In this document: piece after piece, positions 14,316 to 23,601 of the stretch
Layout: every line of letters begins with the position of its first letter
How positions within the stretch are numbered: the stretch's first letter is position 1
NCBI GenBank assembly: GCA_013288015.1
Contig: JABDCR010000012.1
Span: forward strand, 1-56,883
Length of the DNA: 56,883 nucleotides
Direction: 5' to 3'
Origin: Bacteroidota bacterium
Lineage (GTDB): Bacteria; Bacteroidota; Bacteroidia; B-17B0; Aurantibacillaceae
Program-made: the position numbers and the translations under genes
Notes under the pieces: generated by a model
Told to the model about the DNA's origin: nothing
The model's input: only the letters and a program-made list of their open reading frames with translations
The model's database searches: none

Positions 14316-16199
14316 TTATGAATCTAATTTAGTAAACACGCTATTATTGCTTTTAAACTCAGGCACCAAATCTTTCATAGCCGAAACTATATCTACATTA
14401 TTTTGTGAGTTAAACAACTTTATAAGTTCATCAATTTTCTGATTTATTTCTTCAAAATTATATTGTTTAACTTTTCCAATTAGTATTTGTGGGTGATGCG
14501 TTGCAGTAGTATTTTCTGCCGAAGCCAATAACTCTTCATACAGTTTTTCACCCGGGCGCAAACCTGTATAAACTATTTTTATATCTCTGTTTTCAACTAA
14601 GCCGGATAGTTGTATCATCTTACGGGCTAAATCAACAATTTTAACTTGCTTGCCCATATCAAATACAAAAATTTCACCTCCAACTCCCATACATCCTGCT
14701 TCTAATACTAATGAACAAGCCTCGGCAATGGTCATAAAAAAACGTGTAATATTTTGGTCGGTAACTGTTATAGGCCCACCCTGCTCTATTTGTTTTCTAA
14801 ACCTTGGTATAACAGATCCATTAGAACCCAACACGTTTCCAAAACGAGTAGTAATAAATTTTATAGACGATTTTTTACCAAGAGATTGCGTATAAATCTC
14901 AGCAATGCGCTTGCTGGCTCCCATAACATTAGTTGGGTTTACAGCTTTGTCGGTTGATATAAGTACAAACTTTTCTACATTAAACTCAACCGCTAAATCA
15001 GCTGTAATTTTTGTGCCTAATACATTTGTTAAAATAGATTCTGATGGATTGTTTTCCATCATAGGCACATGCTTATAAGCCGCTGCATGGTAAACCAATT
15101 GTGGCTTAAAGGTGTTAAACACATTACGCATCCTATCTGGATGGCGCACATCACCCATTACCACTTCAAATTTTTGATTACTGTGCTTTTCCGAAAGCTC
15201 TAACTCCATTTCGTGTAATGGACTTTCGGCATTATCTAACAAAATAACTTTCTTAGGATTGAAACGAATTATTTGTCTTACCAACTCGCTACCAATAGAG
15301 CCTGCGGCACCGGTAACTAAAATGGTTTTATGTTGTAGTTGCTGCTCAATTAACGAAACATCCAGCTTTATAGCATCGCGTTCCAATAACTGCTCAATTT
15401 CTATTGTTTTTAATTGATTTAAACTAAGCTCTCCGTTAATCCACTTACTAACAGGTGGTACACTTAACACTTTAACATTATGCTGTAAACAAACATCTAC
15501 AATCTCATTTTTCCGGTTCGATGAAACATTTAATATAGATATAATAACAGTTTCTATCTCGTTTTCACCTATCAACTCTGCCAATTTACTGGGTTGATAA
15601 ATAAAAACACCTTCAAGACTCCTCCCCTTCTTTTTAATATCATCATCAATAAAACCAATCACCTTGTATCTAATATCAGCATCGCGTTCAAGGGTACGTT
15701 TTGTTACTATGCCCGACTCACCAGCTCCATAAATTAACACATTGGTTTTCTTTCTATCCGGGTTTTTGCGCTCAAAATAAATGGCTTTAACAGCTAAACG
15801 TGATGCTATCATTATAAACATAGTGCAAAGCGCATCTATTATAATTACTGATTGTGGTATATAATAAACACCTACAATTAATCGGGTAGTAAAGTTTATA
15901 AAAAACAAAATCCCACTACCCAATAACACAATTAACAATATACGCATCGAGTCTTTAGAGCCTGTGTACCTAATTACCCCCTTGTATGTTTTAGAAAAAA
16001 GAAAACTGGCAAGCCGTATACCCAAAACCATAGCATAATCTATGGGCATGTTTTTAAAATCTTGCGCCGGTATAGATGCAAAGTTAAATCGCAGGAAAAA
16101 GGCTAGTGTAAGCGAAAATGCACAAATAATAACGTCAATTATTAATATAGACCAGCGCGGTAAATTATTTTTCCAAAAAAAATCTAAAAGCCTATACAT
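14316..16199 (-). CDS. Nucleoside-diphosphate-sugar 4,6-dehydratase/epimerase, WbpM/PglF/CapD family
   Basis: A 627-residue membrane-bound enzyme. Four N-terminal helices occupy about 18-135. A first Rossmann domain starts with IYGAGESG near 156-163, and the catalytic SDR domain opens with TGAAGSIGSE at 296-305. The active-site block TDKAVNPTNVMGASKR has Met where classical SDR enzymes have Tyr, as in WbpM/PglF. Such enzymes make UDP-4-keto-6-deoxy sugars for amino-sugar synthesis and so could feed the polysaccharide locus at 32-57 kb. Divergent from the plus-strand gene at 16271. Confidence 0.93.
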   Translation of the reverse strand: MYRLLDFFWKNNLPRWSILIIDVIICAFSLTLAFFLRFNFASIPAQDFKNMPIDYAMVLGIRLASFLFSKTYKGVIRYTGSKDSMRILLIVLLGSGILFFINFTTRLIVGVYYIPQSVIIIDALCTMFIMIASRLAVKAIYFERKNPDRKKTNVLIYGAGESGIVTKRTLERDADIRYKVIGFIDDDIKKKGRSLEGVFIYQPSKLAELIGENEIETVIISILNVSSNRKNEIVDVCLQHNVKVLSVPPVSKWINGELSLNQLKTIEIEQLLERDAIKLDVSLIEQQLQHKTILVTGAAGSIGSELVRQIIRFNPKKVILLDNAESPLHEMELELSEKHSNQKFEVVMGDVRHPDRMRNVFNTFKPQLVYHAAAYKHVPMMENNPSESILTNVLGTKITADLAVEFNVEKFVLISTDKAVNPTNVMGASKRIAEIYTQSLGKKSSIKFITTRFGNVLGSNGSVIPRFRKQIEQGGPITVTDQNITRFFMTIAEACSLVLEAGCMGVGGEIFVFDMGKQVKIVDLARKMIQLSGLVENRDIKIVYTGLRPGEKLYEELLASAENTTATHHPQILIGKVKQYNFEEINQKIDELIKLFNSQNNVDIVSAMKDLVPEFKSNNSVFTKLDS

Positions 16200-16270
16200 A
16201 ACGCATAAAATTAAACAGTTAATTCGTACTACGTAAAATTATTTTTTAGCGTATATTCGTCTCCTTAAAA

Positions 16271-17038
16271 ATGAAGAGACTTTTTTTTACTTTATTTATA
16301 ACTTACTGTGGCTTTTCTGTCGTTGCTCAAAGGGCATTTTTACGTCGTGGAGAGTTTAAAGATAGCTGTTACCATGTTTTAATTATTGGAGTGCACATTG
16401 CCGGAGAGCTGCCTTATGGCGATTTATCAAGCCGATTTGGAGGTAATTTTAGCGCAGGATTGCCCATTTTATACAAAACCGACAAAAATTTAATAATTGG
16501 AGCTGAAGGCAATTACATTTTTGGTGGAAACGTAAGAGAAGATCCTTTGGCTTATATGTACACTTCGGCAAACACCATTACCAACGGAAGTGGAAATCCT
16601 GGGCAATTAAGACTTAACGAACGGGGTTTCACTGCATATCTGGTACTTGGAAAGGTTTTTAGCAAATTAGGCAAAAATAAAAATAGTGGCTTACTTACCT
16701 ATTTTGGTTTAGGTTACATGCAGCATAAAATAAATATTTATGATGTGGGCAAAAGCTTGCCGCAGGTTTATGGAGTTTTATCAAAAGGATATGATAGGTT
16801 AACCGGTGGGCCTGCTGCTATGCAATTTATTGGTTATATGTTTTTGGCAAAGAATAGATTGGCTAATTGTTATGCTGGTTTCGAGTTTCAAGAAGGTTTT
16901 ACAACAGGCTTACGTGGTTATCAGTATGATACTATGACTTCTGATAACAAAAAACGCATAGATATTTTAATGGGCATTCGCATTGGATGGATGCTGCCAT
17001 TGTACAAAAAAACACCTAAAGAGTTTTATTACAACTAA
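16271..17038 (+). CDS. Exported protein, probable outer-membrane beta-barrel
   Basis: A 255-residue protein with a signal peptide (MKRLFFTLFITYCGFSVVAQ, cleavage after AQ). The mature chain has alternating, glycine- and aromatic-rich strands such as GGNFSAGLPILYK and YLVLGKVF, as in small outer-membrane barrels of Bacteroidota. No catalytic motif is seen. It lies 4 bp upstream of waaA on the same strand, so a lipid A/LPS-related envelope role is possible. Confidence 0.65.
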   Translation: MKRLFFTLFITYCGFSVVAQRAFLRRGEFKDSCYHVLIIGVHIAGELPYGDLSSRFGGNFSAGLPILYKTDKNLIIGAEGNYIFGGNVREDPLAYMYTSANTITNGSGNPGQLRLNERGFTAYLVLGKVFSKLGKNKNSGLLTYFGLGYMQHKINIYDVGKSLPQVYGVLSKGYDRLTGGPAAMQFIGYMFLAKNRLANCYAGFEFQEGFTTGLRGYQYDTMTSDNKKRIDILMGIRIGWMLPLYKKTPKEFYYN

Positions 17039-17042
17039 ACTT

Positions 17043-18290
17043 ATGTGGTTCTATAACCTCGGCATTTTTTTTCTTGGTCTGGCAATTAAACTAGCATCCT
17101 TCAAAAAAGCAAAAGCTAAGCTTTGGGTAAATGGCAGAGAAAACTGGCGAACAATTATTTCAGCCAAAATATCAAAACTAAATGCCGGAAAGATTATTTG
17201 GGTACACTGTTCATCTTATGGCGAATTTGAGCAAGGCAGACCTGTTGTAGAGGCAATAAAAAAACAACACCCAAGCGCAAAAATTGTATTAAGTTTTTAT
17301 TCGCCAAGTGGTTACGAGGCTTTTAAAAATTGGGATGGAGCAGATATTGTTTGTTACCTGCCATTAGATACTAAACAAAATGCCAAAGATTTTATTGAGA
17401 TAGTAAATCCTTCTATAGCTATTTTTATTAAGTATGAGTTTTGGCTAAATTTTCTATTTCAATTAAAAGGAAAAGCTGTTCCAACCTTTCTTATTTCAGC
17501 CGTATTTAAACCTCACCAACCATTTTTTAAATGGTACGGCGGTATCTTTACAAAAGCATTAAGTGCCTTTAAACTTTTGCTTATTCAGGATGAAGCTTCA
17601 GGTAAATTATTAGAAACCATTCATATTAAAAACTACAAAGTTGTTGGCGATACTCGTTTCGATAGGGTTTTTGACATCCTAAAAACAAAGAAGGATTTAC
17701 CACTTATAGATAGTTTTTGCGGAAGCAATAAAATAGTAGTTATCGGAAGTTCTTGGCCTAAAGATGAAGAAATTGTTATAGAAACCTTTAAAAAATTAAA
17801 AGAAAAACATAACAGTTTAAAGTTAATTATAGCTCCACACGAAGTTAATAAGTCATCTATAGTCAATATTGAAAAACTAATAATCGGTAACATAAACTAT
17901 ACGCTTTATACAAACCCTGCAAATATCGAAAAGGCCGATGTTTTAATTGTTGACACCATAGGCATTCTCTCTCAACTTTATCGTTATGCAACTGCAACCT
18001 ACATTGGTGGTGGCTTTAATGATGGAATTCATAACATATTAGAGGCTTTAGTTTATAATGTACCCGTGGCCTTTGGCTTAAACCATCATAAATTTGTGGA
18101 GGCAGCCGAAACCTTGCAACTTGGTATCTCTAAAGAGATTTCAAATAAAGACGGTTTACTATTGTTTTTTGATACGATTATTACTGACGAAATTTATTGT
18201 ACTAAACTAAGTAGCGATATAAAAAACTACATGCAAAGCAAATCAGGTGCTACCGAAAAAATATTGACAGAAGTAGCCTCTATTCTTTAA
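17043..18290 (+). CDS. waaA: 3-deoxy-D-manno-octulosonic acid (Kdo) transferase
   Basis: A 415-residue GT30 glycosyltransferase that adds Kdo from CMP-Kdo to the lipid A precursor at the inner membrane. A single N-terminal hydrophobic helix (1-19) anchors it. The acceptor-domain block WVHCSSYGEFEQG (53-65) includes the catalytic glutamate Glu61. The donor-binding block GGGFNDGIHNILEAL and FGLNHHKF near the C terminus are characteristic. The frame extends upstream into the preceding gene, but ATG 17043, 4 bp after that gene's stop, gives the normal N terminus. Its 3' end overlaps a convergent gene by 11 bp. Confidence 0.95.
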   Translation: MWFYNLGIFFLGLAIKLASFKKAKAKLWVNGRENWRTIISAKISKLNAGKIIWVHCSSYGEFEQGRPVVEAIKKQHPSAKIVLSFYSPSGYEAFKNWDGADIVCYLPLDTKQNAKDFIEIVNPSIAIFIKYEFWLNFLFQLKGKAVPTFLISAVFKPHQPFFKWYGGIFTKALSAFKLLLIQDEASGKLLETIHIKNYKVVGDTRFDRVFDILKTKKDLPLIDSFCGSNKIVVIGSSWPKDEEIVIETFKKLKEKHNSLKLIIAPHEVNKSSIVNIEKLIIGNINYTLYTNPANIEKADVLIVDTIGILSQLYRYATATYIGGGFNDGIHNILEALVYNVPVAFGLNHHKFVEAAETLQLGISKEISNKDGLLLFFDTIITDEIYCTKLSSDIKNYMQSKSGATEKILTEVASIL

Positions 18291-19143
18291 GCTTATATAT
18301 CAAAATATCTCCACTATCTAAGCAGGGTATAATTATAGTATCACCTAATAAATCAAATCCCGACGGACTTTTAAGTCTTTCATCTTCAAAAATTATTCTC
18401 GGTTTTTGAGTTTTCAAATCTATCTCCCAAATTTTTCCATGGTCATAATCTGCTCCCCAATCGCTTACCAATAGCTTATTATTATATAATTTTATACCAT
18501 CCAAATGGCCTAATTCTTTTACAATTGGCGTCACTTTATTAGTTTCTAAATCATACTCATAAACATTTCCTTTCTTTTTCTCTTTCGATGCAAACCCACA
18601 TACATATATTTTTTTTTCGTTTTTACATATCCCATTTGCTCCCTCTACACTGCTGTTTGAAAGGTTTATAATCTCTTTCGATGATAAATTAACCGCAAAC
18701 AGTTCATGTTTATTCGTAACTGAAACTAATAAGGTGTTATCGTCCAGTAAAAACATATCGTTTAACGAAACCGTAGTATCCTCAAAAGCTATCTCTTCCG
18801 TTTTAAGTCCGGTTTCAATGTTAGCAATTACAATTCTATCCACGTCTGCAATATAAAGTGTACTCCCATTTACCACCATGCCTTTTGGTGCATTTAACCT
18901 GAATGTTTTATTGAGTTTGTTTTTTGTATTAATGTTATTTATCACACATTGATAAACTACGCCATCGCTATCTCTGGCAGCCGATTCAAATGTTCTGCCT
19001 ATATCTGCAATAAAAATCTTATCGGCATTAATAATGTAAACATTCTCGGGATGCCTAAAAGATGATACTTTTTTTATCAGTTCAAATCTTGTTTGTGAAC
19101 TAACTAGCGTAGGTAAAAATAAAAGGAGTATCCATTTAAACAT
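18280..19143 (-). CDS. Exported SMP-30/NHL-like beta-propeller protein
   Basis: A 287-residue protein with a signal peptide (MFKWILLLFLPTLVSSQ). Repeated strands such as GMVVNGSTLYIADVDRI, GANGICKNEKKIYVCGF and LDGIKLYNNKLLVSDWG indicate a six-bladed propeller of the SMP-30/gluconolactonase or NHL type. Acidic residues that bind calcium in SMP-30 enzymes cannot be confirmed, so enzymatic activity is uncertain. Single gene, convergent with waaA and divergent from purA. Confidence 0.7.
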   Translation of the reverse strand: MFKWILLLFLPTLVSSQTRFELIKKVSSFRHPENVYIINADKIFIADIGRTFESAARDSDGVVYQCVINNINTKNKLNKTFRLNAPKGMVVNGSTLYIADVDRIVIANIETGLKTEEIAFEDTTVSLNDMFLLDDNTLLVSVTNKHELFAVNLSSKEIINLSNSSVEGANGICKNEKKIYVCGFASKEKKKGNVYEYDLETNKVTPIVKELGHLDGIKLYNNKLLVSDWGADYDHGKIWEIDLKTQKPRIIFEDERLKSPSGFDLLGDTIIIPCLDSGDILIYKLKE

Positions 19144-19250
19144 ATACGTAAAATTATAAAAATATGTTTAAAAAATTCTTTATCAACAAATTATTAAACT
19201 GCTGTTTCAACGCTTGTATTTAGCGTAATTTTAGCTCTTAATTTTTAAGC

Positions 19251-20525
19251 ATGAACAAAGCAGATGTATTGTTAGGCCTACAATGGGGCGATGAAGGTAA
19301 AGGTAAAGTGGTTGATGTACTAACCCCATCATACGACATGATATGCCGTTTTCAGGGTGGTCCAAATGCAGGTCACACCTTAGAGTTTAATGGAATTAAA
19401 CACGTGCTAAACACAATTCCTAGTGGTATTTTTCATAAACACTGTACAAATGTTATTGGTAATGGGGTGGTTATAGACCCTGTTATTTTAAAAAGAGAGA
19501 TTGATGCTCTTATTAAAATGGGCGTTGATATAAAAAAACAATTATTGGTTAGTAAACGTGCGCATCTTATTCTGCCTACACATCGTTTATTAGATGCGGC
19601 TTCTGAAGCATCAAAAGGCAAAGAAAAAATTGGTTCTACCTTAAAAGGCATTGGCCCGACTTATATGGATAAAACAGGCCGCAACGGTTTACGTGTAGGC
19701 GATATTTTGTCGACCAACTTTAAAGAAAAATACAATTCATTAGTAGAAAAGCATAAACAACTTTTAGCCTTTCATAATTTCGAATATAATTTAGGTGAAT
19801 TAGAACCCGCTTGGTTTCAGGCTATAGATGAGCTTAAACAACTTACCCTTATTGATAGTGAATATTATATAAACCAAGCTTTAAAAGCCGGTAAAAAAGT
19901 ACTGGCGGAAGGCGCTCAGGGCTCTATGCTTGATATAGATTTTGGCACCTACCCTTTTGTTACTTCTTCAAATACTATGACTGCCGGATGTTGTACCGGT
20001 TTAGGTATATCTCCCCGCTCGGTTGGTAATGTAATTGGCATTTTCAAGGCTTATTGTACTCGCGTTGGTAGTGGTCCTTTTCCTACTGAGTTGAACGATG
20101 AAACCGGCGAAACCATGCGTAAAATTGGTAACGAGTATGGCTCTACTACAGGGCGTGCTCGTCGTTGTGGCTGGTTAGATTTACCGGCTCTTAAATATGC
20201 TATTATGATTAATGGTGTTTCTGAACTAACTATGATGAAAGCTGATGTGATGGATGATTTTGATACTATTAAAGTTTGTACCCACTATTTAATAAATGGC
20301 GAGAAAACCGAAATGCTTCCATTTGATGTTATTAATGCCGATATAACTCCTGTTTATAAAGAAATAAAAGGCTGGAAACAAAATATCACAGCAGCTACTA
20401 ATTTACCTGAAGAATTACTTAGCTATATTTCTTTTATTGAAGAAAATACAGGTGTGCCAATCAGTATAGTATCAGTTGGACCGGATAGAAAGCAAACTAT
20501 TGTACTAAAAAAGCAAGTAGCTTAG
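19251..20525 (+). CDS. purA: Adenylosuccinate synthetase
   Basis: A 424-residue cytoplasmic enzyme that joins IMP and aspartate using GTP in AMP synthesis. The N-terminal P-loop is GLQWGDEGKGK (9-19), with Asp13 as the general base, and GNGVVIDP follows near 66-73. Further family blocks are EGAQGSMLDIDFGTYPFVTS and TGRARRCGWLD. Length and start are typical. It ends 2 bp before the convergent stop of the cobalamin operon. Confidence 0.98.
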   Translation: MNKADVLLGLQWGDEGKGKVVDVLTPSYDMICRFQGGPNAGHTLEFNGIKHVLNTIPSGIFHKHCTNVIGNGVVIDPVILKREIDALIKMGVDIKKQLLVSKRAHLILPTHRLLDAASEASKGKEKIGSTLKGIGPTYMDKTGRNGLRVGDILSTNFKEKYNSLVEKHKQLLAFHNFEYNLGELEPAWFQAIDELKQLTLIDSEYYINQALKAGKKVLAEGAQGSMLDIDFGTYPFVTSSNTMTAGCCTGLGISPRSVGNVIGIFKAYCTRVGSGPFPTELNDETGETMRKIGNEYGSTTGRARRCGWLDLPALKYAIMINGVSELTMMKADVMDDFDTIKVCTHYLINGEKTEMLPFDVINADITPVYKEIKGWKQNITAATNLPEELLSYISFIEENTGVPISIVSVGPDRKQTIVLKKQVA

Positions 20526-20527
20526 TT

Positions 20528-21586
20528 TTAATCCATCAACATAAAGCCTGGAATTATACCTGTGGTATAAGTTCCTATATAATTAGCATTCGCTTGGTAG
20601 CGATATAACTTACCATTGGAGTTGTAATCAACAGCATCGCTTACATAAATAGTTTCATCAGTAGGGTCTATACATAAACCATAAAATGTATGTGTGCCTT
20701 GTGTTATAATTCCTGTAAGAGGACAAACAGCCGCATTAATATCCATTTTATAAACATCATTCATTAAATAATATAAAGTAGTTCCATCCCCGTTTATACA
20801 CAAACGACCGATAGAATTTTGTGTGGTCTGTAAAGAAATAGTAACCTCTATTGTATCTACAACAGGGTTTATTCTTACTAATTTAGCGGATACATTATTT
20901 GCCGCATTGGCATTACAGCTTACCCATAGTTTTTCATTAGCATCTTTTACTATGCAAGCATTTGTAGATCCTACATAAATACTGTCTAATCCATCATTTA
21001 CGGCATCTAAAACATACACATATTTTTTATTTTGATTAGTAATATAAACCTTTCCGTACGATTGTACCATTTGTTCTGTCCAACCATCCAAACGAATAGA
21101 TTTACTTATTGTATTGGTTGCAATGTTAAGCACCTGTATATAATTTGTTTGGTTAGCATTAGTTGGCAATACTAAATTACTTACATAAGCCTTATTGTTA
21201 CTCACTACCTGCATATATCTTGGTGATATAAAACCACTTATGGTAGTAAGTCTAACAAAGTTTTTATCGCTCACAATCACTTTGCCTGAGTTATTTACTA
21301 CAAAATAATACTTGTCATTAAATTCTGTAACAGACTGCAACACATCTCCTAAACTTTGATTTGAATTAGCTGCCGCATAAACATTTATAACAGTCGAATT
21401 ATTTATTGGATCATAAACAGAAACCGCAGCATTATTATAACCAAAGCCACCTTCATCACAAATTATTAAACGTTTACCCGAACTTATATTTCCTTGCGGA
21501 AGCGAGGGTGGCGTGTCTTTTCTACAAGAAACTATTATTGTTCCAATTATCGCAAAAAGAAAATATATTTTTAATCGAGTTATCAT
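20528..21586 (-). CDS. BtuG-like surface lipoprotein beta-propeller (DUF5074/YncE family)
   Basis: A 352-residue lipoprotein: signal peptide and lipobox IVSC (Cys21). The mature chain is a YncE-like propeller with repeats such as AYVSNLVLP, VYITNQNKKYVYVLDA and LWVSCNANA. Proteins of this type (BtuG) bind vitamin B12 with very high affinity at the Bacteroides cell surface and pass it to BtuB. This gene is the last of four behind a cobalamin riboswitch and overlaps the preceding stop by 1 bp, which supports that role. B12 binding is inferred from family and context. Confidence 0.8.
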   Translation of the reverse strand: MITRLKIYFLFAIIGTIIVSCRKDTPPSLPQGNISSGKRLIICDEGGFGYNNAAVSVYDPINNSTVINVYAAANSNQSLGDVLQSVTEFNDKYYFVVNNSGKVIVSDKNFVRLTTISGFISPRYMQVVSNNKAYVSNLVLPTNANQTNYIQVLNIATNTISKSIRLDGWTEQMVQSYGKVYITNQNKKYVYVLDAVNDGLDSIYVGSTNACIVKDANEKLWVSCNANAANNVSAKLVRINPVVDTIEVTISLQTTQNSIGRLCINGDGTTLYYLMNDVYKMDINAAVCPLTGIITQGTHTFYGLCIDPTDETIYVSDAVDYNSNGKLYRYQANANYIGTYTTGIIPGFMLMD

Positions 21587-22569
21587 TATTTAGCTATACT
21601 AATTTTTTTTGTGATACAATTAGAGTTATCTCTTAATTGAAGAAAATAAAATCCATTATCAAGTGCTGATACGTCAAAATTTAACACATTCCCATTAGAT
21701 AAGAAATCGTTTTTCAGCACAATTTTTCCATTTACATCCGTTATAGAAACGGATGCGTTATCAGTAAAGGTTTTATTTAAACGTACATATAAATTACTGT
21801 TGGCAGGATTTGGATATACAGATATAAAAGAGTTATCATTTATTTCTTTTATAGCATTGCCGGTTTGTTGATTGATAACACCAACTGCATCTAAATCAAA
21901 CCCGCAAGAGGCGTAAGGAGTTGGCCAAGGGTCGTTAACTTTATTATTATTTTTATCATGAGTTGCATAAGTTGCATTTATACTGCCAACTACATCCACA
22001 ATTTTTACGTGTGTAATGTGGTTGACATCTAAGCCACTAATGCCTTGCATCTCACTCAAGTCAAATGGGGTACCATATTGTACTATATATTTCCCTGCCA
22101 GGTTATTTACTTTGGTTGCATCACTATCGGCAAAAGGTCCTGTTTGTGAGGTGTCTTGTGTATTTGATGTTGCCGGAAAACTAAAAAAGTTAACTCCATC
22201 GCTGCTCACTTCTATAAAACCAAACTCCAAATAGTTTCCGTCAAATGAATTTTCAAACACGGCAAAATCATAACCTGGTCCATCATATATATCGTTTTGA
22301 AAAGTACATATAGCATATCCCCCATCACCTAAACTTACCACATTTCCATCGGCAATGTTCACCCCACTACTGCTATCTCCTACTGTTGCATAACCCGATG
22401 ATGTATTAGATATATCCTGCAGGCCACGTGTTATTTTACACGCACTTGCCCAAGCAACAAAAGCACTGCTATCTTTATACATAGCAGTGCTACCAGCCTG
22501 CCCCTGTGGCGGGGCAAACTGAGCAATAGCTAAATGAGATACAAAGCAAATAACAAATAGAAACCGCAT
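21586..22569 (-). CDS. T9SS-exported cell-surface protein of the cobalamin operon
   Basis: A 327-residue protein with a signal peptide ending AIAQ and a type IX C-terminal sorting domain in the last ~80 residues (VYPNPANSNLYV, then DVNGKIV and a KKISIAK end). The central domain contains GDGGYAICTF, GPGYDFAVFENSF and FGFIEVSSDGVNF, a pattern seen in surface proteins of Bacteroidota B12 loci. It overlaps both neighbours by 1 bp, so the three are translationally coupled. Its role is probably B12 capture or assembly of the receptor at the surface (inference). Confidence 0.75.
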   Translation of the reverse strand: MRFLFVICFVSHLAIAQFAPPQGQAGSTAMYKDSSAFVAWASACKITRGLQDISNTSSGYATVGDSSSGVNIADGNVVSLGDGGYAICTFQNDIYDGPGYDFAVFENSFDGNYLEFGFIEVSSDGVNFFSFPATSNTQDTSQTGPFADSDATKVNNLAGKYIVQYGTPFDLSEMQGISGLDVNHITHVKIVDVVGSINATYATHDKNNNKVNDPWPTPYASCGFDLDAVGVINQQTGNAIKEINDNSFISVYPNPANSNLYVRLNKTFTDNASVSITDVNGKIVLKNDFLSNGNVLNFDVSALDNGFYFLQLRDNSNCITKKISIAK

Positions 22570-23591
22570 TATTGCTTAATTAATTTTTTGGTTAGCAAGT
22601 TACTTCCTGCATTAAGTGTTATATAATAAACCCCCGCAGGTAATGTAGATACATCTATTTTGAATTTATTTAACCCCACAAACGTTTGAGCCCTTTGGCT
22701 AACCAATTCATTTCCTAATAAGTCAATTAACTTCATATTTACCGGAACCGAAGTAGTTGTATTGTAAACAATTTCAGTTTCAGTAACTGCAGGATTAGGA
22801 TATACTTGTAAATTGTTTTCTAAAAGGTTGTTTTTAATGCCAGCAATATCGGTAGTATCTCTAAAAGTGCTCAGGGTAACATTATCTATGCAGAAAAAAG
22901 CGGGTGTGTTCATTCCATAAATACCGTTTTGTGATGAGCTAAGAGAAAATGAAAGGCTATCCACATTTTGCAAAGAAGAAAAACCTACCCAAATCCAGTT
23001 TTTCAAAATATAATTTTGAGTAGTATCTGCATAACGAAAATCTGCCAAATAAACTTCGCCGCTATCATTAGCCAAAACCCCACCAAAATATTTTTTAACA
23101 GTAAGTTTAAACCAATCTTTATTATGTGCCGTAAAAGCAGGCTCATATGCATCTCCGTTTTTCATGCTTTTATATGCATAAGTACTGTTACATATATAAA
23201 GGCCGGTTACAGTTTTTCCAATCAAACTATCTGTCATTCGCATAATAAGGCTTCCCGATGTTGTTCCAACCGCATATTTATTCGAATTATTATACCCTTT
23301 ATAAGCAGCGCAACCGTACAAATTCGGATACGCATTAGTAGAATCGTTTACTGAGCTAGCTGCCCATCCGCTTGACCAATAACCACCATATGATGTATCC
23401 CATTTCGAAGGAAAATAAGCGTTACCACTTGTAAAGCCACCACCACCGGTAGAGTCGTTATATACTTTGTTATGATTGCTTGTTAAAACTACATTTTCAA
23501 AATCACTGATTTGTGTAGTGGTTGTTACTTGCGCCATTGTTGTGGTTAAAACGCCAACAAATAAGGCAATTGATAGTAATTGTTTTTTCAT
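22569..23591 (-). CDS. DUF4465 (BtuH-like) T9SS-exported protein
   Basis: A 340-residue protein with a signal peptide (ends TTTMAQ), a DUF4465 domain at about 28-245 and a T9SS sorting domain at the end (VYPNPAVTETEIVY, then LPAGVYYITL and KLIKQ). DUF4465 hallmarks are visible: GGFTSGNAYF, TNAYPNLYGCAAYKGY, STYAYKSMKNGD, YLADFRY and MNTPAFFCIDNV. In Bacteroides, DUF4465 proteins (BtuH) are surface lipoproteins that bind cobalamin. Here the anchor appears to be the T9SS instead. It lies 10 bp after btuB. Confidence 0.82.
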   Translation of the reverse strand: MKKQLLSIALFVGVLTTTMAQVTTTTQISDFENVVLTSNHNKVYNDSTGGGGFTSGNAYFPSKWDTSYGGYWSSGWAASSVNDSTNAYPNLYGCAAYKGYNNSNKYAVGTTSGSLIMRMTDSLIGKTVTGLYICNSTYAYKSMKNGDAYEPAFTAHNKDWFKLTVKKYFGGVLANDSGEVYLADFRYADTTQNYILKNWIWVGFSSLQNVDSLSFSLSSSQNGIYGMNTPAFFCIDNVTLSTFRDTTDIAGIKNNLLENNLQVYPNPAVTETEIVYNTTTSVPVNMKLIDLLGNELVSQRAQTFVGLNKFKIDVSTLPAGVYYITLNAGSNLLTKKLIKQ

Positions 23592-23601
23592 ATTTTTATT
23601 T

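Noticed and set aside
16983..17042. Upstream extension of waaA into the preceding gene
   Set aside because: The extra 20 residues lie inside the outer-membrane protein gene and do not match the Kdo transferase N terminus; ATG 17043 follows the preceding stop by 4 bp.
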